Part shown: positions 40,853-50,769 of the stretch, piece after piece
How the letters are laid out: every line of letters begins with the position of its first letter
How positions within the stretch are numbered: the stretch's first letter is position 1
Source of the DNA: Acidimicrobiia bacterium
GTDB lineage: Bacteria; Actinomycetota; Acidimicrobiia; Acidimicrobiales; AC-14
Reading direction: 5' to 3'
Length of the DNA: 64,000 bases
Assembly (NCBI GenBank): GCA_023264995.1
Contig: JAHFUR010000004.1
Location: forward strand, 62,001-126,000
Notes under the pieces: model-generated
Told to the model about the DNA's origin: nothing
The model's database searches: none
The model's input: the letters and a program-made list of their open reading frames with translations, nothing else
Translations under genes and position numbers: made by a program

Positions 40853-41580
40853 CCCCCGTGGGAGGCGAGACGGGCGACCGGAAGGCGGTCGAGGACCACG
40901 GGCACGTGGGTGTCACGGACGGCCCCGAGGCGGTCCAGGAAGTCCGGGCGAGCCACCTCGACTGCGCCCAGGGTGGTGAGGTGGTCGGTGGGGAGCTGCA
41001 CGTCGATGAAGGCGCCGCCCGCTTCGGCCCACCGGGCAACCAGGTCGGCGAGGGCCACCTTCGACGCGTCCGTGGCCCGGTGGAACATGGACTCACCGGT
41101 GAAGCACCCGCCCACGGCCACGCCGTAAAGACCGCCGGCGAGCACGTCGCCGTCCCACACCTCGATGCTGTGCGCCCAGCCCATGCGCCCGAGTCGGCTG
41201 TAGGCCTGGCGCATGCCGTGGCCGATCCATGTGCCCTCACCCCTGGGCCGCACGGCACAGGCGTCAACCACGTCGTCGAAGGCGCCGTCGACCGTCGTCG
41301 TCCACCCGCACCGGCGCAGGCGCTGGCGCAGCGACCGGGAGACAAGGAGACCGTCGAGCTCCAGCACGGCGCGGGGGTCGGGTGAGAACCACGGGAGGGC
41401 CACGCCGGGATGGGGCCAGGGGAATATGCCCCGGCGGTAGGCGTCGACCAGCGTCGCCGGTTTCAGGTCGGCGCCGAAGCCCACGACCCCGCCGGCGTCG
41501 GGGTCGCCGGTGGCCGGGTCGGGGATACGCCATGGCGTCCGCCCGACCGGCTGGGGCGGGGCGGCCCGGGCCTCATCCAT
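40843..41580 (-). CDS. aat: leucyl/phenylalanyl-tRNA-protein transferase
   Basis: 245 residues (EC 2.3.2.6), transferring Leu/Phe from tRNA to basic N-termini in the N-end rule pathway. Family blocks: GVVGFGADLKPATLVDAYRRGIFPWP, LPWFSPDPRAVL, WIGHGMRQAYSRLGRMGWAHSIEVWDGDVLAGGLYGVAVGGCFTGESMFHRATDASKVAL and GAFIDVQLPTDHLTTLGAVEVAR. Cytoplasmic. Start ATG 41578-41580 overlaps the end of the upstream membrane-protein gene by 8 bp; a GTG at 41592 is an alternative. The enzyme is best known in Proteobacteria and occurs in some actinobacteria. Its final codons and stop lie inside the palindromic repeat. Confidence 0.92.
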   Translation of the reverse strand: MDEARAAPPQPVGRTPWRIPDPATGDPDAGGVVGFGADLKPATLVDAYRRGIFPWPHPGVALPWFSPDPRAVLELDGLLVSRSLRQRLRRCGWTTTVDGAFDDVVDACAVRPRGEGTWIGHGMRQAYSRLGRMGWAHSIEVWDGDVLAGGLYGVAVGGCFTGESMFHRATDASKVALADLVARWAEAGGAFIDVQLPTDHLTTLGAVEVARPDFLDRLGAVRDTHVPVVLDRLPVARLASHGGNR

Positions 41581-42736
41581 CGCCGGCGCCACGGGCGGCC
41601 AGGTAGAGCGCCCGCACCGCGAACGCCTGGCGCAGCTCGACCAGCACCTCCTCGAGGAACTCCTTTCGGTACGTCCCGTCGGTGAGCACGTAGACGGTGA
41701 AGTAGAAGCCGGAAAAGGCGGTGAGGAAGCCGGCGACCTGGAGCAGTTCGGTGGTGAGGACGACAGGGCGGCCCCACAGCTCCCACTCCACCAACAGGTG
41801 GACCTCGCCGCCGACCCACAGCGCCGCCGTCTCGGGCGTGACGGTCAGGAGCCCGAACCCGACGAAGAACGCCCCGATCATCACGCTGACGACCAGGATC
41901 TGGAGGCCCTGGGTGAACAGGACGACCAGGCCGACGTTGCCCCACTGCCGCCGGCCGAGGCGGGGCGTCGACCCCACAGCGACGCCGGCCGGCGGCGTCA
42001 GGCCGGCCGCCGGCGTGCCGGCCACGAGGGTGGCGACGTCGGCCCACGACTCGAAACCGGCCAGGGCGCCGACCTCGCGGGGGATCCGGGCCACCACGAA
42101 CACGACGCCCACGGCCACGAACAGGGCCATGGTCACGGCCAGGAACGGCCCGTCGAGCGATGCGGCCACCTGCCACACCTCGGTGGTGAGGAACAGGAAC
42201 GTCACGAAGAGGAGCATCAGCGGCATGGCCCGCACGAACAGGCCGACGACGTCGCCGAGCTGCTGCCAGAACCGCCCCGCGGCCCACCGGGTGATGGGCA
42301 GCACGGCATAGCTGGTGCCCAGGTAGACCAGGCCCAGCAGGGCCAGGTTGCCGAGCAGCGTGTTCAGGCTGGTGAGGACCTGGCCGCCGGCGGCCAGGTC
42401 GAGCGCCGGCACCAGCAGGACGAAAATGGCCAGCTCGGTGCGCCCGACCCGGTCGGGCCGGGCCAGCGCCGGCCGCCGGCGGGATCGGTTGACGACGGCC
42501 CACACCCCGAGCAACGCGCCCAGGCTGGCCGCGGCCACGCCCAGGTTGGCCCACCAGGCCCACTCGAAGTTGAGGGCGCCGACCAGCTCGAGCACGAGGA
42601 CCAACGTGAGCGCCGGCAGCGACCGGGTGAACACGTCCCGGGCCGCGCTGTAGCCGCCGATGAAGTGCGGGATGCCCCGCGAGCGGAACCACCGCTCGAC
42701 ATCGGCAAGTGCGTCCTGGTCGGCCACGTTGGCCAT
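41573..42736 (-). CDS. multi-pass membrane protein of unknown function
   Basis: 387 residues with about eight hydrophobic segments (e.g. LTLVLVLELVGALNF, LGVAAASLGALLGVWAVV, LAIFVLLVPALDLAAG, MPLMLLFVTFLFLTT, AVTMALFVAVGVVFVV, GLVVLFTQGLQILVVSVMIGAFFVG). A soluble amphipathic loop lies around residues 215-260, and the C-terminus is charged (RKEFLEEVLVELRQAFAVRALYLAARGAGDG). No transporter signature is visible. It starts (ATG 42734-42736) 12 bp from the divergent hyuA GTG, and its stop overlaps the aat start. Confidence 0.7.
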   Translation of the reverse strand: MANVADQDALADVERWFRSRGIPHFIGGYSAARDVFTRSLPALTLVLVLELVGALNFEWAWWANLGVAAASLGALLGVWAVVNRSRRRPALARPDRVGRTELAIFVLLVPALDLAAGGQVLTSLNTLLGNLALLGLVYLGTSYAVLPITRWAAGRFWQQLGDVVGLFVRAMPLMLLFVTFLFLTTEVWQVAASLDGPFLAVTMALFVAVGVVFVVARIPREVGALAGFESWADVATLVAGTPAAGLTPPAGVAVGSTPRLGRRQWGNVGLVVLFTQGLQILVVSVMIGAFFVGFGLLTVTPETAALWVGGEVHLLVEWELWGRPVVLTTELLQVAGFLTAFSGFYFTVYVLTDGTYRKEFLEEVLVELRQAFAVRALYLAARGAGDG

Positions 42737-42748
42737 AGTGTCGCCTCC

Positions 42749-44503
42749 GTGCGCTGCGCGGTGGACACGGGTGGGACCTTCACCGACGTGGTGATGGCCG
42801 ACGGCCGCGTCGCCAAGGTCCTGTCGACGCCCGACGACCCCGGCCGGGCCGTCCGCGCCGGGCTCGACGGGCGGGTGCCCGACCTGCTGGCCCACGGCAC
42901 GACGGTGGCCACCAACGCCCTGCTGGAACGCCGGGGCGCCACCGTCGCCCTGGTCACCAACGCCGGCTTCGCCGACGTGATCGAGATCGGGCGCCAAGAC
43001 CGGCCGTCGCTCTACGACATCTGGGCCGATCGTCCCGCGCCGCTGGTGCCCCGCCGGCTCCGCCTGGAGGTCGAGGGCCGCCTCGACGCCGCCGGCCGGG
43101 AGATCGAGCCGGTCGGGCCGGCGCCTGCGGTGCCCGACGGGGTGGAGGCGGTGGCCGTGTGCCTCCTCCACGCCGACCTCGACCCGTCGCACGAGCGGGC
43201 GGTGGCCGCCGGGCTGGCCGGGTACGACGTGTCGTGCTCGCACGAGGTGTCGCCCGAGTTCCGAGAGTACGAGCGCACCGTCACCACGGTGGTCAACGCC
43301 TACCTGCGGCCGCGGTGCCGTTCCTACCTCCGGGGCCTCGACGGGCTGGCGGCCAAGGTCCTGGTCATGACCTCGGCCGGCGGGCTCATCCCGGCGGCCG
43401 ACGCGGCCGACCTCCCCGTCGCCCTCCTGCTCTCCGGGCCGGCCGGCGGGGTGATCGCCGGCGGGGCCGCGGCGGTGGCCGCCGGCTTCGAAGGCGCCAT
43501 CACCTTGGACATGGGCGGAACCAGCACCGACGTCTGCCTCGTGCGCCACGGCGTGCCCGAGCCGGCGGCCGGCCGCCGGGCGGCCGGCTTCCCGATCCGC
43601 GTCCCGTCCCTGGACATCCACACCATCGGCGCCGGCGGGGGGTCGATCGCCCGCATCGACGCCGGCGGCGCCCTGGTCGTCGGCCCGGAGAGCGCCGGCG
43701 CCGTCCCGGGGCCGGCGTGCTACGGCCGGGGCGGCGTCCAGCCGACGGTGACCGACGCCGACCTCGTCCTCGGCCGCATCCCCGCCGGCGCCGTCTTCCC
43801 GGGCCTGGGCGCGCTCGACGTCGACGCCGCCGGGAAGGCGCTGGCCGACGCCGGCGCCACCGCCGAAGGGGTGGTCGCCGTGGTCGACGCGGCGATGGAG
43901 CAGGCCCTGCGGGCGGTGTCGGTGGAACGGGGCGTCGACCCTGCGGGATTGGCCCTCGTGGCCTTCGGCGGCGCCGGCCCGCTGCACGCGTGCGCCCTGG
44001 CCGAGGCGCTGGGGATGGCCGCCGTCGTGGTCCCGCCGAGGGCCGGCGTGCTGTCGGCCGTCGGGCTGCTGTGCGCCCCCCGCCGGCGCAGCCTGGTCCG
44101 CTCGTGGCCCACCCCGGGCGACGTCACCGGCCTGGCCGGCGCCCTGGCCGAGCTCGGCGCCCGAGCCGCGGCACTGGTCGGCGCCGGCGCCGAGGTGACC
44201 ACCTCGGTCGACTGCCGGTACGCCGGCCAGAGCCACGAGCTGACGGTGGCCACCGTTGACGACTTCGCCGCCGAGCACGCCCGGCGCAACGGCTACGCCC
44301 GGCCGGGCGCACCGATCGAGGTCGTCGCCCTCCGGGCGTCGGCGACCACGCCCGCCGCCGTGCGGGTGGGCGACCTGCCCCCCGTCGACCGCCGGCCGGC
44401 GAGGGGCCCGTGCGTGATCGCCGAGCCCGACTGCACCATCTGGATCCCCGAGGGCTGGTCGGCCGACGTCGGCCCCGACGGCAGCTACGTGCTCACGTGC
44501 TGA
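42749..44503 (+). CDS. hyuA: hydantoinase/oxoprolinase subunit A (HyuA-type)
   Basis: 584-residue member of the N-methylhydantoinase A/5-oxoprolinase family (ATP-dependent cleavage of a cyclic amide). Actin-like ATPase motifs: RCAVDTGGTFTDVVMADG at the start, HGTTVATNALLERRGA, TLDMGGTSTDVCLVRHG, IHTIGAGGGSIARIDAGG and VAFGGAGPLHACALAEALG. Substrate is not determinable. The GTG start at 42749 is close to the divergent membrane-protein gene. The stop overlaps the start of the HyuB-type gene by several bases, as expected for subunits made together. Confidence 0.9.
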   Translation: MRCAVDTGGTFTDVVMADGRVAKVLSTPDDPGRAVRAGLDGRVPDLLAHGTTVATNALLERRGATVALVTNAGFADVIEIGRQDRPSLYDIWADRPAPLVPRRLRLEVEGRLDAAGREIEPVGPAPAVPDGVEAVAVCLLHADLDPSHERAVAAGLAGYDVSCSHEVSPEFREYERTVTTVVNAYLRPRCRSYLRGLDGLAAKVLVMTSAGGLIPAADAADLPVALLLSGPAGGVIAGGAAAVAAGFEGAITLDMGGTSTDVCLVRHGVPEPAAGRRAAGFPIRVPSLDIHTIGAGGGSIARIDAGGALVVGPESAGAVPGPACYGRGGVQPTVTDADLVLGRIPAGAVFPGLGALDVDAAGKALADAGATAEGVVAVVDAAMEQALRAVSVERGVDPAGLALVAFGGAGPLHACALAEALGMAAVVVPPRAGVLSAVGLLCAPRRRSLVRSWPTPGDVTGLAGALAELGARAAALVGAGAEVTTSVDCRYAGQSHELTVATVDDFAAEHARRNGYARPGAPIEVVALRASATTPAAVRVGDLPPVDRRPARGPCVIAEPDCTIWIPEGWSADVGPDGSYVLTC

Positions 44504-46017
44504 GCGCGGCGGCGCTGCAGATCCTGGTCTCCCGGCTGACCGGCATCGCCGAGGAGATGGGTGCCGTCCTCCGCCGGGCCGCGTTCAGCCCCAACATCAA
44601 GGAGCGAGCCGACTGCTCGGCCGCCCTCTTCACGCCGGCCGGCGAGCTGCTCGTCCAGGCCGAGCACATCCCGGTCCACCTGGGTTCGATGCCGGCGTCG
44701 GTGCGGGCGGCCATCGACGTGTTCGGCGCCACCGTCCGGGCCGGCGACCAGGTCGTCCTCAACGACCCCTTCGCCGGCGGCACCCACCTGAACGACATCA
44801 CCCTGGTCGCCCCGTGCTTCGTCGACGGGCAGCTCGTCGGCTGGGCGGCCAACCGGGCCCACCACGCCGACGTGGGCGGCATGGCCCCCGGGTCGATCCC
44901 GGCGGCGGCCACCGAGATCTACCAGGAGGGCCTGCGCATCCCGCCCGTCCTGCTCACCGGCGCCGTCGAGGACATCCTGTGCGCCAACTCCCGCACCCCC
45001 GACGAGCGCCGGGGTGACCTCGACGCCCAGCGGGGGGCCAACGTCGTCGGCGTCGCCCGCCTGGCCGCGTTCGCCGGCGCCCCGCTCGACGAGATCACCG
45101 CCTACGGCGAGCGGCGCATGCGCGCCGCGCTCGCCGCCATGCCCAACGGCACCTGGACCTTCGAGGACCAGATCGACTCGTGCGGCCCGGAGCCCGACCA
45201 GCAGCGCCCGGCCCGCATCGTCGTGACCCTCACCGTCGCCGGCGACGAGGCCACCTTCGACTTCACCGGTACCGACGACCAGCGCCCGGGGAACGTGAAC
45301 GCCGTCGAGGCCGTCACCGTCAGCTGCGTCTCCTTCGCCCTGCGCTCGGCCGCCGACCCCACCATCCCCGCCAATGGCGGCGCCATGCGCCCGGTCCGCG
45401 TCATCGCCCCGGCCGGCTCCATCGTGGCCGCCCTCCCCCCCGCCGCCGTGGGTGCCGGCAACGTGGAGGTCAGCCAGCGGGTGGCCGACGTGTGCCTGGG
45501 CACCCTGGCCCAGGCCTGCCCGGGCCGGGTCGGCGCCGCCAACCAGGGCACGATGAACAACACCCTCATCGGTGGGACCGGGTGGGTCTACTACGAGACC
45601 GTGGCCGGCGGGCAGGGCGGGCGCCCGGGACGGGCGGGGATGAGCGGTGTCCAGACCGGGATGACCAACACCCAGAACACCCCGGTCGAGGCGCTCGAGC
45701 GGTCCTTCGCCATGCGGGTGCGCCGGTACCGGCTGCGGACCGGGAGCGGCGGCGCCGGGGCGGCCGCCGGCGGCGAGGGCGTGGAGCGGGAGCTGGAGAT
45801 GCTCGAGCCCGTCACCGTCTCGCTCATCACCGAGCGCCGGGCCAGCCGGCCGTGGGGGCTGGACGGCGGTGGCCCGGGCTCCGCCGGCGAGAACTGGCTG
45901 CTCCCCGCCGGCGATGCCGCCCGAGCCGAGCGGCTACCCGACAAGTGCACGGTCCGGCTCGATGCCGGCGACGTGCTGCGCATGCTCACGCCGGGGGGCG
46001 GAGGGTGCGGCGGATGA
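44497..46017 (+). CDS. hyuB: hydantoinase/oxoprolinase subunit B (HyuB-type)
   Basis: 506-residue partner subunit of the HyuA protein. Family blocks: RLTGIAEEMGAVLRRAAFSPNIKERADCSAALF, VLNDPFAGGTHLNDITLVAPCFVDGQLVGWAANRAHHADVGG, FDFTGTDDQRPGNVNAVEAVT, NVEVSQRVADVCLGTL and WVYYETVAGGQGGRPGRAGMSGVQTGMTNTQNTPVEALE. Start GTG overlaps hyuA. Together they form an AB enzyme acting on a hydantoin, 5-oxoproline or related cyclic amide. A HAD-type hydrolase gene follows by 36 bp. Confidence 0.9.
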   Translation: MLSAAALQILVSRLTGIAEEMGAVLRRAAFSPNIKERADCSAALFTPAGELLVQAEHIPVHLGSMPASVRAAIDVFGATVRAGDQVVLNDPFAGGTHLNDITLVAPCFVDGQLVGWAANRAHHADVGGMAPGSIPAAATEIYQEGLRIPPVLLTGAVEDILCANSRTPDERRGDLDAQRGANVVGVARLAAFAGAPLDEITAYGERRMRAALAAMPNGTWTFEDQIDSCGPEPDQQRPARIVVTLTVAGDEATFDFTGTDDQRPGNVNAVEAVTVSCVSFALRSAADPTIPANGGAMRPVRVIAPAGSIVAALPPAAVGAGNVEVSQRVADVCLGTLAQACPGRVGAANQGTMNNTLIGGTGWVYYETVAGGQGGRPGRAGMSGVQTGMTNTQNTPVEALERSFAMRVRRYRLRTGSGGAGAAAGGEGVERELEMLEPVTVSLITERRASRPWGLDGGGPGSAGENWLLPAGDAARAERLPDKCTVRLDAGDVLRMLTPGGGGCGG

Positions 46018-46053
46018 TCGCCGGCCCGGCACAGAGTGACAGGCTGTGACCTC

Positions 46054-46839
46054 ATGACCGTCGCCGCCGTCATTTTCGACTGGGGCGGGACGCTGTCGGA
46101 CTTCGTCGACGCCGAGATGGTCGACGCGTGGCGGCTGGCGGCCCGCCACCTGGACCCGGCCCACGAGGACGAGCTGACGGCCCGGCTGGTGGACGTGGAG
46201 GCCGAGTTCTGGGCCACCACGTCGAGCCACCAGCGCAGCGCCACCCTGGCCGACCTGCTGGCCAGCGCCGCCGAGCAGGTCGGCCTCGACGTGGCCGAGG
46301 CCCTGCTGGAGGAGGCGGCCGTCCGCCACCTCGACGCCTGGACCCCCCACATCCACCACGACCCCGACGCGGTCGCCACCCTCACCACGCTGCGGGCCGC
46401 CGGCATCGGCATCGGCATGCTCTCCAACACCCACTGGCCGCGGACGTTCCACGAGCACTTCCTCGAGCGCGACGGCCTGGCCGCGCTGATCGACGTCCGC
46501 CTCTACACCAGCGAGATGGCGTTCCAGAAGCCGCACCCCTCCGCGTTCCTGGCCGCGACCCGAGCCCTCGGGGTCGACGCCGAGGAGGCGGTCTTCGTCG
46601 GCGACCGGCCGTGGGACGACATCGCCGGCGCCCGGTCCACCGGCATGCGCACCGTCCTGCGCCCCAACCCCCACGCCCCCGACATCGCCGGCATCGAGCC
46701 CGACGCCCGCATCGAGCGCCTCACCGAGCTGGTCGACCTGGTCCGGCGGTGGTCAGCCGAGCGGGATGGCCTCGGCGAAGACGATGCGGCTGGCCGTCGG
46801 CACGACGCCGGTGAGGAGACCACCGAAGATCACGGGTAG
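46054..46839 (+). CDS. HAD-superfamily hydrolase
   Basis: 261 residues with a haloacid-dehalogenase fold and a helical cap. Motif I is FDWGGTLSD: the nucleophile Asp is present but the usual second Asp (DxDGT) is Gly, which would weaken general acid/base catalysis. Motif II is GMLSNTHW, motif III Lys is in FQKPHPSAF, and motif IV is FVGDRPWDDIAGAR. The final 30 residues are charged and dissimilar to the family. Start ATG 46054 (MTVAAVIFDWG). The last 87 bp overlap the 3' end of the convergent giant gene. Confidence 0.8.
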   Translation: MTVAAVIFDWGGTLSDFVDAEMVDAWRLAARHLDPAHEDELTARLVDVEAEFWATTSSHQRSATLADLLASAAEQVGLDVAEALLEEAAVRHLDAWTPHIHHDPDAVATLTTLRAAGIGIGMLSNTHWPRTFHEHFLERDGLAALIDVRLYTSEMAFQKPHPSAFLAATRALGVDAEEAVFVGDRPWDDIAGARSTGMRTVLRPNPHAPDIAGIEPDARIERLTELVDLVRRWSAERDGLGEDDAAGRRHDAGEETTEDHG

Positions 46840-49800
46840 CCGGCCGTCGCCCGACGGGTAGTACTCGCGCTCGGTCACCAGCAGGCGTAGGCCGGCGCCG
46901 GCTGGGTCGGCCAGGTGGACCTCGCCCCGCCACAGCACGGCCTGGGTGGGCGGCGACTGGGCGGCGCCGGCCACGGTGGCGACCGATGCCGGCGCCGGCT
47001 CCCAGCCCAGCTCGGGGCCGAGGTCGGGCGCGGCCTGCTCGACGGCGACGGTGACGCCGGTGCGGAAGGACCGGGCGCCGAACCCGATGCCCACCGCCGC
47101 CGGCCCCACCCCGGTCACGACCACCCGCCGGCGGTGGGGGTCGTCGGGCAGGGTGGCGACGGTGACGGCCCGGTCCGGGCTGAGCTGGAGGTGGTCGACG
47201 ACCACCGGCGCCGAGATCTCCCGCCCGGGCACCGAGTACGGCTGGAACCGCACCAGCACCAGGCGGACGAAGGGCGTGTAGGCCAGCTTGGCGTCGAGCA
47301 CCACGTCGGCGAACCACCGGTCAGTGCCGGCGTCGTAGTGGACGGTATGGCCGGCGATGTCGACGCTGCGCTGGAACTGGCGCAGGTACACGCCGTCGGC
47401 GCCGGCGACCGCCTCAGGGAAGCTCCACCGGCGGGGGGCGTCGGGCACGAGGTCGCCGCCGCCGTGCAGCCCGTCGAGGCCCCACAGGCTGACCCGGTCG
47501 CGCAGGTTGCACAGGCGGGGGCCGAGGGCCTCGGCGGCCGGGAGGCAGACCACGCCCAGCAGCTCGTCGTCGCCGCTGCTGAACCACGGGCGCTCCAGGT
47601 AGACGCGGACGGTGCGGCCCTGGCGCACGCTGGTACGCACGTCGGTGCTGTGCTGGCGGTCCCAGGCGAAGGCGGGCACCACCTCCACGACCACCGGCGG
47701 GTCGGGCCGGGCGCAGGACGGGACGTGCACCTCCACCGGGTCGCTGGTACGGGTGGTCTCGGTGCCCGCCGGCTGCTCCGCCGCGTCGCGGGACACGGCC
47801 TGGGCCCGGTAGCGCACCAGGTGGTGGCGGGTGTCGCCGATGGTGTGGACCAGGGGGCACGAGCGGGCCACGTCGACCGCGGCGATGCGCCCCTCGCCCG
47901 ACCAGGCCAGGGCGCCGGCGCCCACGACCATGGTCGGCTGCGTACCGGGCGCGTCGAGCAGGTCGCCGACGCCGGCACCCTCGGGGATCTCGACCCGGCC
48001 GACGGCCTCGTCGCGCTGGGCCCGACTGGGCGGACCGAGGGCGGGGACGTCGACGGGGTCGGTCCACGCCGCCCGTACCGTGACCGACCCGGTGCTCGGC
48101 AGGTCGACCAGCAGGCCGCCCGTCAGCTCGGCCGTGTGGGCGCCGGCGGCCCGCACCACGTCGAAGGGCCCGGTGCCGGGGTCGGGCTCGGGCAGGTGGT
48201 CGCGCTCGGTGAACCTACGCAGGCTCGGCGCCCCCACCGGCTGGGCCACCTGGTGGACCAGCCGGAGCGTGGCCGCCGGCGTCAGGGCCCAGTGCCCGCC
48301 TTCGAGTGCCAGCCGGGTGATGTGGGCCCGGGTGGCGACCCGGTCGGTGAGCGCATCGCCGGCCACCACCGAGCCGCCGAAGCCGGCGGCCGCGGCCACA
48401 TCCCGGTCGAGGCGGGCCGCGAACCACTCCCACACGCCGAGCAGGGCCAGGTCGCCGGCGCCGAGCAGGCTGCTGACGGCGACGTCGGCCCGCCGGCCCT
48501 TGGCCAGGCCCACGGTGAGGGTGCGCTGGGCGTGGTCCCAGGTGGGCAGGCCCGACCCTTCGACCAGGGCCACCTTCACCGGGACCGGGTCGGGCCAGGC
48601 GCCGGTGAACGGCAGGGCCACCGCGCCGGCCTCGGCCCCGTCGAAGGGGATGGGGAGGTTCTCGTCGAAGCGGAGGACGCCGGCGGCGTCGACCGTGCCG
48701 AACCACCCGTCGGGCACGCCGGGCAGGCCCCGCAGCACGACGCCCCGGGCCAGGGGGTCAGGCAGGTGGGGGATGCCCGGGTCGTCGATGGTGGCGGCCC
48801 GGTCGACAGCCACGTCGCGGGCGGCGAGCAGGGCGTGGACCGCGGCGGCCGGGCGGGGGCGGCCGGTGGCGTCGTCGAGGCAGCCGTGGCGCTCGACCAG
48901 GTCGACGGTGGCCTTGGGCGGCAGCAGGTGGGCCACCGCCGTGGCGGCCGTCGGCACCAGGTCGTCGGCCGGCGACAGGTTGGCGCTGTCGATGACCAGG
49001 CGGGGCGTGGCGCCGGCGGTGACGATGACCGGCGCGGCCACCGGCTCGAAGCGCAGGTAGCGCCGGCCGACGGGCTCGACGGGCAGGCCGGCGCCGGCCG
49101 AGCCGGCGTCGGGGAGGAGGCCGCCGCCGCCCACGTCGACGGCCCGCAGGCGGACCCGGTAGCGGTCGCCGAAGCGCAGGCCGGGCAGCGACCGGGGCGC
49201 CGGCCGGGAGGTGACCACCCGCAACGGGGAGGTGGCCGGCGGGGCGCCCTCGGGCTCGGTGCCGGCGCTGCCCGGGACGACCTCGCGCCCGATCGGCTGG
49301 ACCGGGCGGGGCACGCTCAGGCTCCAACCCGTCCAGCGGACAAGCACCTCGGCCGTGTCCAGGGTGCGGTGGGGCTCCGGTGGCTGGGCCAGGGCGGCGG
49401 TGGCGAACCCCTCGTCCTCCGCCGGCCAGGCGATGCCGCCCACGTCGTACTCCTGGGCCCGCCGGTGGAGCGAGAACCAACTGTTCCGTGACTCGCGCCA
49501 CACGTCGGCCCGGTACCCCTGGGTCAGGTGGGCGGCGGTGAGCACCTCTTCGGGGCCGGCGCCCCGAAGGGCGGCGTCGATGCGGGCGGCGCGGTCGAAG
49601 GCCAGCAGGGCCTCGGCCGCCTGGGTGAGCGACGCCAGCCCCAGCCCGTCGGACCGCAACGCCGGCAGGCCGACGCCGACATCGGGGGCCGCGGTGCCGG
49701 CCGGGTCGCGCTCGGCCAGGGAGAGGAGCTTGGTGACCGCCCCCTCGACGTCGAGCGGGACGACCGACCAGAGGGCCGGGTCGAGCAGGACCGCGCCCTG

Positions 49801-50769
49801 GTACACCCCGCCGCGGGGCACGTCGCCGGCCCGCACCGTCGGGGCGGGCAGGAAGGCGCGGTCGGCGGCGTCGACCGCGGTGCGGGGCAGGGCCAGGGCC
49901 TCCACGTCGCCGTCAGGGAGCTGGGGCTCGGGGAGCGACCAGCGCCGCAGGGCGATGGTCGGGTAGAAGTCCCCCGGCGCCGGCGGCCCCAGCGCCGGGC
50001 CGTCGTCGGGGATGGTGAGGTCGAACACCAGGCCGAGGGCCCGGAGGAGCGCCGGGTGGTGGGCCAGGGCGGCCAGCACGCCGTGGACGTCGAGGCGGTC
50101 CGAGGTGGCCCGGGGGTCGGGGCGGCCCGGCCACGGCCGGTCGCTGCGGTCGGCCCGGCCCGGCTCCCGCACGGCCCGGAACCGGCGCAGGGCCTCGTCC
50201 ACCGTCGGCGGGTTGGTGGCCAGCTCCTGGCGCCGGCGGGCCTCGAGTGGCTCGCGGTCGGCCAGGCCCACCCCGCCGAGGTCCCAGTGCCGGCGGTCCT
50301 CGTCGAACACCGCCGGGTCGGGCTCGCCGTGGCGGAGGCGGCCGGTGACCTCGCTCACCTGGCGGGCCGTCGGGACGCGGGCCGGGCTGTACAGGCCGAT
50401 GTCGGCGTAGCTCTCCTGCACCAGGCCGGCGAGGACGGCGGTCGGCGAGCTACGCACGGTGTGGCCCCGGAAGTCGTCGATGGCGAAGTCGTTGACCGGG
50501 AGGTCGGGCCGGAGCAGGGCCTCCCACAGGTCGGGGCGCAGGCCCCCGGTGTCGACGGCCGCCGACCAGGGTTGGCCGTCGATGTCGAAGTACAGGGTCG
50601 GGCCGCCGTCGACCAGCCGTTGCGTCCAGGCCAGCATCCCCGGGAAGTCGGCCAGCACGGCCCCACCCGCCAGCCGGGGGAACACGGCCACGCTCAGCCG
50701 GCGGAGGCCGGGGTCGCCCGGCCCGGGGCCGCCGGGGACGGCGATGAGGACGAGCGTGGTTTCCGCCAT
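46753..50769 (-). CDS. giant protein of unknown function (1338 aa)
   Basis: 1338 residues, no signal peptide or membrane helix, only a few Cys. The N-terminus (MAETTLVLIAVPGGPGPGDPG) opens a domain with FPGMLAWTQRLVDGGPTLYFDIDGQPW. The rest is largely beta-rich with Pro/Ala/Asp-rich connectors; near the C-terminus, VVVDHLQLSPDRAVTVATLPDDP and TREYYPSGD-like (TEREYYPSGDGRLPVIFGG) segments stand out. I do not recognise any family. ATG 50767-50769 forms TGATG with the upstream giant gene, so the two are coupled. The gene end overlaps the HAD gene. A structural or particle-component role is possible but speculative. Confidence 0.6.
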   Translation of the reverse strand: MAETTLVLIAVPGGPGPGDPGLRRLSVAVFPRLAGGAVLADFPGMLAWTQRLVDGGPTLYFDIDGQPWSAAVDTGGLRPDLWEALLRPDLPVNDFAIDDFRGHTVRSSPTAVLAGLVQESYADIGLYSPARVPTARQVSEVTGRLRHGEPDPAVFDEDRRHWDLGGVGLADREPLEARRRQELATNPPTVDEALRRFRAVREPGRADRSDRPWPGRPDPRATSDRLDVHGVLAALAHHPALLRALGLVFDLTIPDDGPALGPPAPGDFYPTIALRRWSLPEPQLPDGDVEALALPRTAVDAADRAFLPAPTVRAGDVPRGGVYQGAVLLDPALWSVVPLDVEGAVTKLLSLAERDPAGTAAPDVGVGLPALRSDGLGLASLTQAAEALLAFDRAARIDAALRGAGPEEVLTAAHLTQGYRADVWRESRNSWFSLHRRAQEYDVGGIAWPAEDEGFATAALAQPPEPHRTLDTAEVLVRWTGWSLSVPRPVQPIGREVVPGSAGTEPEGAPPATSPLRVVTSRPAPRSLPGLRFGDRYRVRLRAVDVGGGGLLPDAGSAGAGLPVEPVGRRYLRFEPVAAPVIVTAGATPRLVIDSANLSPADDLVPTAATAVAHLLPPKATVDLVERHGCLDDATGRPRPAAAVHALLAARDVAVDRAATIDDPGIPHLPDPLARGVVLRGLPGVPDGWFGTVDAAGVLRFDENLPIPFDGAEAGAVALPFTGAWPDPVPVKVALVEGSGLPTWDHAQRTLTVGLAKGRRADVAVSSLLGAGDLALLGVWEWFAARLDRDVAAAAGFGGSVVAGDALTDRVATRAHITRLALEGGHWALTPAATLRLVHQVAQPVGAPSLRRFTERDHLPEPDPGTGPFDVVRAAGAHTAELTGGLLVDLPSTGSVTVRAAWTDPVDVPALGPPSRAQRDEAVGRVEIPEGAGVGDLLDAPGTQPTMVVGAGALAWSGEGRIAAVDVARSCPLVHTIGDTRHHLVRYRAQAVSRDAAEQPAGTETTRTSDPVEVHVPSCARPDPPVVVEVVPAFAWDRQHSTDVRTSVRQGRTVRVYLERPWFSSGDDELLGVVCLPAAEALGPRLCNLRDRVSLWGLDGLHGGGDLVPDAPRRWSFPEAVAGADGVYLRQFQRSVDIAGHTVHYDAGTDRWFADVVLDAKLAYTPFVRLVLVRFQPYSVPGREISAPVVVDHLQLSPDRAVTVATLPDDPHRRRVVVTGVGPAAVGIGFGARSFRTGVTVAVEQAAPDLGPELGWEPAPASVATVAGAAQSPPTQAVLWRGEVHLADPAGAGLRLLVTEREYYPSGDGRLPVIFGGLLTGVVPTASRIVFAEAIPLG

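Noticed and set aside
41510..44503. Long plus-strand frame preceding hyuA (997 codons)
   Set aside because: The first 400 codons are antisense to the membrane-protein and aat genes and have GC-rich shadow composition; hyuA homology starts at 42749.
46915..49491. 858-codon plus-strand frame opposite the giant gene
   Set aside because: It is the complementary shadow of a third-position GC-rich gene, dominated by Gly/Arg/Ala/Val with no domain features.
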